Assembly (NCBI RefSeq): GCF_014200455.1
Contig: NZ_JACHBW010000011.1
Location: 1-64,000 of the forward strand
From: Paraburkholderia bannensis
Lineage (GTDB): Bacteria; Pseudomonadota; Gammaproteobacteria; Burkholderiales; Burkholderiaceae
DNA length: 64,000 bases
Direction of reading: 5' to 3'
Of the stretch, positions 8,350 to 15,577 are shown piece by piece; position 1 is the stretch's first letter, and each line of letters begins with the position of its first letter. Below the pieces are notes generated by a model. The model saw only the letters and a program-made list of their open reading frames with translations, searched no databases and was not told the DNA's origin. Position numbers and translations under genes: made by a program.

Positions 8350-10353
8350 TCAACCGCGCCGCGCCGCCAGTCGTCGCACCACCGACACCAGCGCATCCAC
8401 TTCATCGCAGGTGTTATAGAACGCCAGCGACGGCCGCACCGTTGCCTCCAGACCGAAGCGCCGCAGGATCGGCTGCGCGCAATGATGGCCGGAACGTACC
8501 GCGATGCCCTCTTCGCTGAGTGCGCGGCCCACTTCCTCGGTCTGATACCCGCGCAGCACGAACGACAGCACGCTCGCCTTGTCGCGGGCCGTGCCCACCA
8601 GACGCACGCCGGGGACGGGCGCAAGCACACTCGTAGCGTAGGCGAGCAGATCGTGCTCGTAACGCGCGATATTCTCGATGCCGATGCGAGTGACGTAGTC
8701 GAGCGCGGCGCCCAGCCCCACGGCGTCGGCGATATTGCCAGTGCCCGCTTCGAAGCGCGCGGGCGGCGGCTGGAACAGCGTGCGCTCGAAGGTGACGTCG
8801 GCGATCATGTTGCCGCCGCCCTGCCAGGGCGGCATCGTTTCGAGCACCTCGCGCTTGCCGTAGACCACGCCGATGCCGGTCGGACCATAGATCTTGTGGC
8901 CCGAGAACACGAAGAAGTCTGCGTCCAGCGCGCGCACGTCCACACGCAGATGCGAGATCGACTGCGCGCCGTCCACCAGCGCCTTCGCGCCTACGGCGTG
9001 GGCCATCTGCACGATCTGCGCGACCGGCACGACCGTGCCCAGCGCGTTCGATACCTGGGTGACGGCCGCAATCTTCGTGCGCTCGTTGAACAGCTTGCGG
9101 CATTCATCGAGCCGCACCTGGCCCGATTCGTCAACGGGTATCACCCGCAGCGTCGCGCCCTTACGCGCGGCAAGCTGCTGCCACGGCACGATGTTGGCGT
9201 GATGTTCGAGGTGCGAAACGACGATCTCGTCGCCTGGCCCCACGTTCTCCTCGCCCCAGGACTTCGCGATCAGATTGATCGCCTCGGTGGTGCCGCGCAC
9301 GAACACGATTTCATCGGGCGAGGCCGCGCCGATAAAGCGCTGCACCGTCTCGCGCGCCTGCTCGTAGGCATCCGTCGCGCGACCCGCCAGCGTATGCGCC
9401 GCGCGATGGATGTTGGAGTTCTCGTGCTCGTAGAAATACGCAAGGCGCTCGATCACGGCCCGCGGCTTGTGCGTGGTAGCGGCATTGTCGAGCCAGACCA
9501 GCGGACGGCCGTTCACGCGCTCGGCGAGGATGGGGAAATCGCGGCGCACCGCATCCACGTCGAAGGGCGCGCGCACGGCGGCAAATGGCGCGGTGCGCGC
9601 CTGATCGCGCGGATGCGCCGCTGCACGCGCTTCGTCGAGCGCGTAGTGCGAGCTTTGCGCTGGGTGAAGATCACGTGCGTCGTTTGCGCGTAGCCCTTCG
9701 CGATGCAACGGCAGCAGATCGCGCAGATCGTCTTGCGTGGGCAGGCCGAAAGCGCGCGGATCGGCATGCAGCGCGGGCGCATCGTACTGCGTGGCCACAT
9801 GAGCCGCGGCGGGCGAACCCGCGCGCAATGCGTCGTCGAGAAAATAGAACGGCGACGCGCTCGCCCCGCCCTGCTTCGGCACACCGAGCGCTGCGCCGCC
9901 CGCGCGCGGTTCGAGTGCGGGCAACACCGATACCGCCTGATCGGGCAGGCCATTCTGCGCGGCGGCATGCGGCGCGAGTGCCGGTGCGCGGTTGCCCAGC
10001 GAGAGCACATGCGTGGGCGCACCCGGCAGCAGGTTGGCGCCCGGCACGCGGCCTTGCGGCAGTGTCAGCCCAGGCACACCGGTGCCCGTGCCGCCCGGCC
10101 CCGCCAGCGGCGAGCCCGGCGGCGCGAGGTTGCTCACCGACGCGAGCGCAGGCGCGGCGGCCGGCAACGCGCCCGGTACCCCCCCCGTCGCGCCGCTACC
10201 GGCTGCGATCTGGGGTGCGCCCGGCTGATGAAGCGCGCCCACGCCACCCGGCGGCGCGCTGAAGAACGCGTTCGCCAGCTGGGCAAGCTGGGCCGGATCG
10301 GGCAAGCCGCCAGGCAGAGGCACGGGATTACCGGTAGGTGTCTGCATAGTCAT
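8350..10353 (-). CDS. Cysteine desulfurase (SufS-like) with N-terminal encapsulin cargo domain
   Basis: About 667 residues, versus about 410 for ordinary SufS. Residues 1-260 are Ala/Pro/Gly-rich and predicted disordered; the rest is a class V PLP aminotransferase domain of group II type. The Lys in SGHKIYGPTG (about residue 487) should bind PLP and the Cys in RSGHHCAQP (about 625) should take up sulfur. The enzyme converts cysteine to alanine and a persulfide. The extension contains LAQLANAFFSAP (about residues 23-34), which resembles the LARLANEFFS-type motif reported for cargo of family 2A encapsulins (recalled from literature, not checked), and a second conserved-looking patch, LLPLHREGLRANDARDLHP. 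The start at 10353 overlaps the shell gene by 26 bp, showing tight coupling; Met at 10347 is an alternative. It is the last gene of the operon. Confidence 0.92.
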   Translation of the reverse strand: MTMQTPTGNPVPLPGGLPDPAQLAQLANAFFSAPPGGVGALHQPGAPQIAAGSGATGGVPGALPAAAPALASVSNLAPPGSPLAGPGGTGTGVPGLTLPQGRVPGANLLPGAPTHVLSLGNRAPALAPHAAAQNGLPDQAVSVLPALEPRAGGAALGVPKQGGASASPFYFLDDALRAGSPAAAHVATQYDAPALHADPRAFGLPTQDDLRDLLPLHREGLRANDARDLHPAQSSHYALDEARAAAHPRDQARTAPFAAVRAPFDVDAVRRDFPILAERVNGRPLVWLDNAATTHKPRAVIERLAYFYEHENSNIHRAAHTLAGRATDAYEQARETVQRFIGAASPDEIVFVRGTTEAINLIAKSWGEENVGPGDEIVVSHLEHHANIVPWQQLAARKGATLRVIPVDESGQVRLDECRKLFNERTKIAAVTQVSNALGTVVPVAQIVQMAHAVGAKALVDGAQSISHLRVDVRALDADFFVFSGHKIYGPTGIGVVYGKREVLETMPPWQGGGNMIADVTFERTLFQPPPARFEAGTGNIADAVGLGAALDYVTRIGIENIARYEHDLLAYATSVLAPVPGVRLVGTARDKASVLSFVLRGYQTEEVGRALSEEGIAVRSGHHCAQPILRRFGLEATVRPSLAFYNTCDEVDALVSVVRRLAARRG

Positions 10354-11260
10354 GGTACTTGCCGATTTCCACTTCATCGAGAACCGCGAGCGCGTCCGGC
10401 GAATGCACGGCGAGCGAGCAATACAGCGAGATCAGATACGAGGCGATCGCCTGATTGTTGATGCCCATGAAACGTACCGACAGCCCCGGCCCCTGTTCGC
10501 CCGCCACGCCCGGCTGATACAGCCCGACCACGCCCTGGCGCTTGTCGCCCACGCGCAGCAGCAGGATCTTGGTTTTGCCGTCGGCGACCGGCACCTTGTC
10601 GGACGGAATCAGCGGAATGCCGCGCCAGGTGATGAACTGCGAACCAAACAGGCTGACCGTGGGCGGCGGCACGCCACGGCGCGTGCATTCGCGCGCGAAC
10701 GCCGCGATGCCCAGCGGGTGCGTGAGGAAGAACGCCGGTTCTTTCCAGACCTTGGTAAGCAGTTCGTCGAGATCGTCGGGCGTGGGCGCGCCGGTCAGCG
10801 GGAAAATGCGCTGCTCTTCCTCGACATTGGCAAGCAGGCCGTAGTCGGGGTTGTTGATCAACTGGCTTTCCTGCAGCTCCTTGATGGTCTCGATCGTGAG
10901 ACGCAACTGCTCCTTGATCTGATCGTGCGGACTGCTATACAAATCGGAGATGCGCGTATGCACGTCGAGCACAGTGCTCACGGCATTGAGGAAATACTCG
11001 CGCGGATTTTCCTCGTAAGGCACAAAGGTGGTCGGCAGCGTGCCTTCGTCCTCGCGCGCGGTGCAGGTCGCGCGCACGGCTTCCGGGTCCTTCACCTGGT
11101 TCAGGCGATAGATACCAGCTTCGACCGGGACCCATTGCAGCAGATGCGTCAGCCAGCGCGGCGTGATGGTGGACAGCTGGGGGACGGTCTTGGTGGCATT
11201 CGCCAATTGCCGCGCGGCGTTATCGCCGAGCGCGTTCTGGCCGTTCAAATTCGTGGACAT
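10328..11260 (-). CDS. srpI: Family 2A encapsulin shell protein (SrpI-like)
   Basis: 310 residues with the family 2 encapsulin (HK97-fold) pattern. An N-terminal arm (about residues 1-60, Leu-Ser-Thr rich, LSTITPRWLTHLLQWVPVEAG) is followed by an alpha-rich P-domain (VLDVHTRISDLYSSP, QLRLTIETIKELQESQL) and an A-domain ending KILLLRVGDKRQGVVGLYQP and SVRFMGINNQAIASYLISLY. It resembles SrpI of cyanobacteria and the mycobacterial major membrane protein I, and has no cyclic-nucleotide-binding insertion, so it is type 2A rather than 2B. Subunits of this group build an approximately 25-nm T=1 shell. The immediate downstream, overlapping cysteine desulfurase with a disordered N-terminus is the expected cargo. 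A GGAG sequence precedes the ATG. A 203-bp gap separates it from the upstream regulator gene. Confidence 0.92.
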   Translation of the reverse strand: MSTNLNGQNALGDNAARQLANATKTVPQLSTITPRWLTHLLQWVPVEAGIYRLNQVKDPEAVRATCTAREDEGTLPTTFVPYEENPREYFLNAVSTVLDVHTRISDLYSSPHDQIKEQLRLTIETIKELQESQLINNPDYGLLANVEEEQRIFPLTGAPTPDDLDELLTKVWKEPAFFLTHPLGIAAFARECTRRGVPPPTVSLFGSQFITWRGIPLIPSDKVPVADGKTKILLLRVGDKRQGVVGLYQPGVAGEQGPGLSVRFMGINNQAIASYLISLYCSLAVHSPDALAVLDEVEIGKYHDYADTYR

Positions 11261-11463
11261 TGAATGAGGACTCCGGTTGCTTAGAACGAAAACAGCTTTG
11301 CTTATGAAAAGAGATGATTACGCGTGGTGATTATTCAGGCCCCTGATCGCCGGCTCAACCTGCTATAGACACCAAACGTCTGGCACGCTTCAATGTGCAG
11401 GCGCGCAGGTGCCTGCCACGCCGATACCTCAGCGTGGAAATGACGGCTATAGCGGATTATTGG

Positions 11464-11718
11464 CTAGAGATTGAGCGACGAGCGCGGCGAAAGATACGCA
11501 CTGCCAACGAGCGCGCCCAGCAGATCGGCGACGCTCATATCCAGCGCCAGAGCGATTTTTTCGACCGTGACAATGGAGGCGATCACCGTGCCCCGTTCGA
11601 TCTCGCCGACATAGGTGCGATTGAGCCCCGCATGCTCCGCGAGCCGCTCCTGCGACCACGCGCGCGACTCGCGCAGCCGCCGCACGGCCACGCCGAAATC
11701 CTGCACGATGGCGTTCAT
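11464..11718 (-). CDS. Small XRE-family transcriptional regulator in the encapsulin operon
   Basis: 84 residues, essentially one Cro/cI helix-turn-helix: FGVAVRRLRESRAWSQERLA, then AGLNRTYVGEIERG with the recognition helix, and a short hydrophobic tail (ALDMSVADLLGALVG). There is no sensor domain, as in SinR- or Cro-type single-domain regulators. The ATG overlaps the stop of the serine acetyltransferase gene by 4 bp (ATGA), so the two are translationally coupled. Its location inside the operon suggests autoregulation; the palindrome at 13307 is one possible site. The assumption that it controls the shell genes is inference. Confidence 0.85.
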   Translation of the reverse strand: MNAIVQDFGVAVRRLRESRAWSQERLAEHAGLNRTYVGEIERGTVIASIVTVEKIALALDMSVADLLGALVGSAYLSPRSSLNL

Positions 11719-12686
11719 GATGCGATGCCCGCGGGCTGCGTTCCGGCTTCCTTCGCCGGCCTGGCGGCGCGTGTGGGATCGGGCTGGCGCGTCTCGTTGC
11801 GCGAAATCGCCTGCGTGATGTGCGCGCCCGGCGGCACGCTTTCGGTGAGCCACACATTGCCGCCGATCACCGCGCCGCGCCCCAGCGTGACGCGGCCCAG
11901 GATGGTTGCGCCCGCGTAGATGACCACATCGTCCTCGACGATCGGATGGCGAGCGAGTCCTTTTTCCAGCTTGCCCGCCGCATCGCGCGGGAAGCGCTTC
12001 GCGCCCAGCGTCACGGCCTGATAGACCCGTACGCGCTCGCCAATCACTGCCGTTTCGCCAATCACCACGCCAGTGCCGTGATCGATAAAGAAGTTGGAGC
12101 CGATCTGCGCGCCCGGATGAATGTCGATGCCGGTGGCCGCATGCGCCAGCTCCGAGATGATGCGCGCAAGCAGCGGCAAGCCCAGCCGATAGAGTTCGTG
12201 CGCGAAACGATGATGGATCATCGCCAGCACGCCGGGATAGCAGAGCAGCACCTCGTCGACGCTGCCCGCCGCCGGATCGCCATCGAAAGCCGCCAGCACG
12301 TCGCTGTCGAGCAGCACGCGGATCGACGGCAGACGTTGCGCAAAGGCATGAATCGCCGCTTCGGCGCGCTGGTCGATTTCATCGTGGTCGGGCTCGTCGC
12401 GACGCGCGCGATAGCGTAATTCCAGCCGCGCCTGGGACAGCAGTTTGTGCAGGCCAGCGTCGAGCGCGTGGCCTACATAGAAGTTTTCGCTCTCCTGCCG
12501 AAGTTCGGGCGGCCCGAGCCGCATGGGAAACAGTACGCCCTTGAGCGTATCCACGATCTCCGCCAGCGCCTCGCGCGCCGGCAACTCGCGGCCACCCGGT
12601 TCCAGCGAACGCTGCTGCACCTCGCGCCACTGCTGGCGCACGGTTTGCAGCGTCTCTACGATTTCCGCTACACGAAACACAGTCAC
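11715..12686 (-). CDS. cysE: Serine O-acetyltransferase (EpsC/CysE type)
   Basis: 323 residues with a GTG start preceded by a modest purine run. The N-terminal half is the alpha-helical serine acetyltransferase domain; the C-terminal half is a left-handed beta-helix of hexapeptide repeats (GAQIGSNFFIDHGTGVVIG, ETAVIGERVRVYQAVTLG). FIDHGTG carries the expected catalytic His. The enzyme makes O-acetylserine from serine and acetyl-CoA, the carbon skeleton for cysteine. The length matches the EpsC-like group often found beside family 2A encapsulins. It lies 88 bp after the rhodanese and overlaps the XRE gene. In this operon it would supply cysteine, the substrate of the encapsulated desulfurase. 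Confidence 0.92.
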   Translation of the reverse strand: MTVFRVAEIVETLQTVRQQWREVQQRSLEPGGRELPAREALAEIVDTLKGVLFPMRLGPPELRQESENFYVGHALDAGLHKLLSQARLELRYRARRDEPDHDEIDQRAEAAIHAFAQRLPSIRVLLDSDVLAAFDGDPAAGSVDEVLLCYPGVLAMIHHRFAHELYRLGLPLLARIISELAHAATGIDIHPGAQIGSNFFIDHGTGVVIGETAVIGERVRVYQAVTLGAKRFPRDAAGKLEKGLARHPIVEDDVVIYAGATILGRVTLGRGAVIGGNVWLTESVPPGAHITQAISRNETRQPDPTRAARPAKEAGTQPAGIAS

Positions 12687-12774
12687 GCTCGTTACTCCCC
12701 GTTTTACAAGCCTGGCCGCGCCACACCCGTTGCAGCGCGTTCCCTGCGGCGGTTGTCAGGTTGACGAGGCCGGC

Positions 12775-13242
12775 TTAATCCTGCTTCCACGGCAAGCCGT
12801 GAAAACGCCAGCCGTTTTGTCTGCCCCGCTGCCCCGACGCATCCAGCTCGCCTTCGAATCCTTCGCTCACGTTGAACACGTGGGTAAATCCCGCCTTCGC
12901 CGCGGCCTCGGCGGCCTGCGCCGATCGATTGCCGCTGCGGCACAGCAGCAGCACCACGGCGTGCTTGCCCGTTCTGGCTTCGAGTTCGCGTACGAAGCGC
13001 GGATTGCGCGTGAGGCTCGTGCCGGTCGCCCAGGCGACATGCAGCGTGTCAGGCACGTGCCCCACGAAACGATGTTCTTCCGCCGTGCGCACGTCCACCA
13101 GCACAGCTTCGCCCGCCTGATGCAGGCTCCACGCCTGGCGCGGCGTCACGCTGCCCGCATAGGGCAGACCGGCGGCCTGCGCCGCCTGCTGCGCGGCTGC
13201 CAGATCGGCATGCAGCGGCTTTTCCAGAATCTCGACCGTCAT
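12775..13242 (-). CDS. Rhodanese-like sulfurtransferase
   Basis: 155 residues from MTVEILEKPLHADL, preceded by GGAG 7 nt upstream of the ATG (an upstream Met at 13254 is possible). A single rhodanese domain follows: AVLVDVRTAEEHRFVGHVP and the active-site loop LLCRSGNRSAQAA with the persulfide-forming Cys. There is no signal peptide, so it is cytoplasmic. It is the first gene of the encapsulin operon, directly behind the predicted promoter. Rhodaneses move sulfane sulfur from thiosulfate or persulfides to acceptors; next to sulfur-compound transporters, this one probably handles imported or stored sulfur. Confidence 0.9.
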   Translation of the reverse strand: MTVEILEKPLHADLAAAQQAAQAAGLPYAGSVTPRQAWSLHQAGEAVLVDVRTAEEHRFVGHVPDTLHVAWATGTSLTRNPRFVRELEARTGKHAVVLLLCRSGNRSAQAAEAAAKAGFTHVFNVSEGFEGELDASGQRGRQNGWRFHGLPWKQD

Positions 13243-13306
13243 AGATGTCTCCATGTGCTCGAAGCCGCCGCGTTGCCACCGGCGCGCTTCGGTTCGACTT
13301 CGTCCG

Positions 13307-13320
13307 CCGTCTATAGACGG
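13307..13320. promoter_or_regulatory. Perfect 14-bp palindrome CCGTCTATAGACGG, candidate operator
   Basis: It lies about 65 bp before the rhodanese start and about 10-20 bp downstream of the predicted -10 box, a position suited to repression. A perfect 14-bp palindrome is unlikely by chance here. The XRE protein of the operon is the obvious candidate to bind it. Confidence 0.5.
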
Positions 13321-13329
13321 CAGGAGTCC

Positions 13330-13358
13330 ACTATGCGGTTGCCCGACGCTGCTTCCAA
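13330..13358 (-). promoter_or_regulatory. Predicted sigma-70 promoter of the encapsulin operon
   Basis: Minus strand: TTGGAA (13358-13353), 17-nt spacer, CATAGT (13335-13330). Each box has four of six consensus bases with ideal spacing. A looser inverted repeat, CTGCT-N9-AGCAG, lies just upstream at 13369-13387. Confidence 0.4.
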
Positions 13359-13492
13359 CCAACAAAATCTGCTAATTAAATGAGCAGCCTGCTTCGATGC
13401 TGTTTCGATTCTGTTTCAATGCCGTGGGGTTACGCGACGTGCCGTATGATGCGCTATCGCTTTTGCGCCCGTTTTTGCGCCCTTTTATCGCC

Positions 13493-13939
13493 ATGACCCA
13501 TCTGACTCCTTACAGCGCGCTCGCCGGAGGCCTGCTGATCGGCCTCGCGGCGTCCTTGCTGCTCTGGCTCAATGGCAGGATCGCCGGCATCAGCGGCATC
13601 GCACGCCAGTTGATCTGGGGCGAACGCCGCGAGCGCGCCTGGCGGGCCGCATTCCTGCTCGGCCTGGTCGCGGGCGCCGCCGCCTGTTATGCGCTGGCCC
13701 GCGTGTTCGGCCATGCCGATCTCGCGCCGCAAGCCCGGGTGGGCTTTCCGCCGGCGCTGTTAATCGTTGCGGGGCTCCTGACCGGCTATGGCACCGCGCT
13801 CGCGCACGGCTGCACGAGCGGACACGGCGTCTGCGGACTGGCCCGCTTTTCGCGTCGATCGGCGCTTGCCACCGGCGTATTCCTCGTCACGGCAATCGCC
13901 ACGACGTTCGTCGTGCGCCACGTACTGGGGCTGCAATGA
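13493..13939 (+). CDS. YeeE/YedE-family sulfur-compound transporter, first half
   Basis: 148 residues with four hydrophobic helices. The signature GCTSGHGVCGLARFSRRS near residues 105-122 is that of YeeE/YedE (DUF395) proteins, whose cysteines pass thiosulfate across the membrane in characterised members. The start was taken at MTHLTPYSALAGG; the frame is open upstream but not convincing. It overlaps the next gene by 4 bp (ATGA), so the two products probably form one two-part transporter. It is transcribed divergently from the encapsulin operon over a shared 250-bp control region. Confidence 0.88.
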   Translation: MTHLTPYSALAGGLLIGLAASLLLWLNGRIAGISGIARQLIWGERRERAWRAAFLLGLVAGAAACYALARVFGHADLAPQARVGFPPALLIVAGLLTGYGTALAHGCTSGHGVCGLARFSRRSALATGVFLVTAIATTFVVRHVLGLQ

Positions 13940-14370
13940 ACCCGCTGACACTGCTGGCAAGTCTTGCGAGCGGCCTGCTGTTTGGCGGCGGTCTCGCGCT
14001 TTCGGGCATGACGCGCCCACAAAAAGTGCTGGGTTTTCTCGACGTGCTGGGCGCGTGGGACGGCAGCCTGCTGTTCGTGCTGGGCGGCGCGGTGACCATC
14101 GCCACCCTCGCGTTCCATTTCATCCTGGGCCACAAAAAGCCGGTGCTGGCCGAGCGGTTTTCGCTGCCGGACACCAGGGCCATCGACGGCAAGCTGATCG
14201 CGGGCGCGGCGATCTTCGGAATCGGCTGGGGCGCGGCGGGCTATTGCCCCGGCCCCGCGATCGCGCTGCTCGCGCATCCGAACATCGAGGCGCTCTATTT
14301 CCTGCCGTCGATGATCGCGGGCTGGTGGATTTATCGCCGCACGGCCGGGCGCACGCAAACCCGGCCATAG
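13936..14370 (+). CDS. YeeE/YedE-family sulfur-compound transporter, second half
   Basis: 144 residues, membrane-embedded, with GGGLALSGMTRPQKVLGFLD near the start and GIGWGAAGYCPGPAIAL in the last third. Both are hallmarks of the DUF6691/YeeE partner protein, including the cysteine in GYCPGP. It is translationally coupled to the preceding gene. Such pairs are widespread next to sulfur-metabolism genes; here they would feed sulfur compounds to the rhodanese and cysteine pathway. The actual substrate (thiosulfate, sulfite or other) is not provable from sequence. Confidence 0.88.
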   Translation: MNPLTLLASLASGLLFGGGLALSGMTRPQKVLGFLDVLGAWDGSLLFVLGGAVTIATLAFHFILGHKKPVLAERFSLPDTRAIDGKLIAGAAIFGIGWGAAGYCPGPAIALLAHPNIEALYFLPSMIAGWWIYRRTAGRTQTRP

Positions 14371-14379
14371 GCGGCGCGC

Positions 14380-14565
14380 CTAGTCGAGCGGGATCTCCGG
14401 CACAAAGGGAAAGAGCAGCGGCGTGAAGCTGGAATGGAAGTAGCCGTGGCTCGCATAGAGCGCGGCACGCTCGGCCTGCTCGTGGGCGTCCGGGCGTTGC
14501 GCCCGGGCTTCGATGGGGTCGCGCCTGAAGATATTCCACAGGCGCCAGGCGATGGGATTCGACAT
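14380..14565 (-). CDS. Small hypothetical protein, 61 residues
   Basis: Start MSNPIAWRLWNIF, with GAGG 8-11 nt before the ATG. The peptide is mostly polar with many Ala and aromatic residues and ends FPFVPEIPLD. No domain was recognised and there is no signal peptide. It lies 104 bp after the sulfurtransferase gene on the same strand and converges with the YeeE pair. Confidence 0.5.
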   Translation of the reverse strand: MSNPIAWRLWNIFRRDPIEARAQRPDAHEQAERAALYASHGYFHSSFTPLLFPFVPEIPLD

Positions 14566-14668
14566 GACGATGTCCTCGCGGGATGGCATATCGACCAATC
14601 TAGTCAGCGCCTGCGCAACAGCCAACCAAGCATTTCTCCGATGCTTAGCAGGTCGGTCGACCGATGCC

Positions 14669-15577
14669 CTACGTCGGCGTCGGCGTCGGCGTTGTCACCA
14701 TCGGCAAGGCGGGATCAGCGGCCCATTCCTGCAGGGAGCCGTCGTAGATCGATACGGCGTCGTGGCCCGTCAGGGTGAGCGCAAGCGCATCCACGGCCGC
14801 GGAAATGCCGCCGCCGCAGTAGACGCAAACCGCTTGTTCCGACGCGAGCGCACCGAACGCAACGCGTAGCGCCGATACCGATGCATAACGCCCGCCCGCA
14901 TCGAACAGGTTGCGCGCAGGCAGATTCACACTGCCGGGAATATGCCCGCGCCGGGCGTAGCGGCTAGCGGCTTTCCCCGTGAACATATCGGCTGAAAGCG
15001 CGCACACGAGCGCGGTGCGCGTGCGGCCCGCGACGATGGCTTCGATATCGGCCCGGTCGGCCCACATGCCAGGGCGGGCGTGCACTTCGAAGCTCGCTGC
15101 TGCTGGCGTCGCATGGGGCGGCCCGCTCTCGACCGGCAGCCCGGCCTCGCACCATGCGCGCCAGCCGCCGTCGAGCACGCGGGCCTCGATGCCGATCCAG
15201 CGCAGCATCCACCAGAGCCGCGCGGCCCAGAAACCATCGCTGCGGTCGTAGATCGCGACCGGCGAAGCCGGTCCGACGCCCAGCGCCGCAAGCCCCTGCG
15301 CGAGCGCTTGCGGCGCGGGGCGCATGAACGAAAGCGCCGCGTGCGGCGCGGCAAGGGCTTCGGTGAGATCGGCGTGGCGCGAGCCCGGCACACGCTGCGC
15401 GAGCCAGCCGTCGTAACCGCTTGCGACCCGATAATCGCCATCGAAACGCGGCGAAGCTAACTCCACCTGCGCATCGAGTACGACGAGCCCCGGCTCGCCC
15501 AGACGCGCGGCCAGTTCCGCCGCCTCGATCAGGATATGAGCGCGGCGCGCCGCGTCATCGTGCTGCTGATTGCTCAT
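14669..15577 (-). CDS. sseA: 3-mercaptopyruvate/thiosulfate sulfurtransferase (SseA-like)
   Basis: 302 residues with two rhodanese domains in tandem, as in SseA. The N-terminal domain contains LVVLDAQVELASPRFDG and PVAIYDRSDGFWAARLWWML with Asp at the usual Cys site, as expected for the inactive half. The C-terminal domain has the active loop VCVYCGGGISAAVDAL; most SseA proteins have CGSGVTA, so CGGGISA is a variant. Start MSNQQHDD at 15577 overlaps the upstream kinase stop by 4 bp. The same frame stays open further upstream, but that part is an alternative frame of the kinase gene and not a fusion. It is the last gene of the TonB-led operon apart from the 61-residue protein. Confidence 0.88.
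   Translation of the reverse strand: MSNQQHDDAARRAHILIEAAELAARLGEPGLVVLDAQVELASPRFDGDYRVASGYDGWLAQRVPGSRHADLTEALAAPHAALSFMRPAPQALAQGLAALGVGPASPVAIYDRSDGFWAARLWWMLRWIGIEARVLDGGWRAWCEAGLPVESGPPHATPAAASFEVHARPGMWADRADIEAIVAGRTRTALVCALSADMFTGKAASRYARRGHIPGSVNLPARNLFDAGGRYASVSALRVAFGALASEQAVCVYCGGGISAAVDALALTLTGHDAVSIYDGSLQEWAADPALPMVTTPTPTPT

Noticed and set aside
8050..9693. 547-codon plus-strand open frame opposite the cysteine desulfurase
   Set aside because: Its composition (Arg, His, Ala rich) is that of an antisense shadow in GC-rich DNA, and the opposite strand encodes a clear enzyme.
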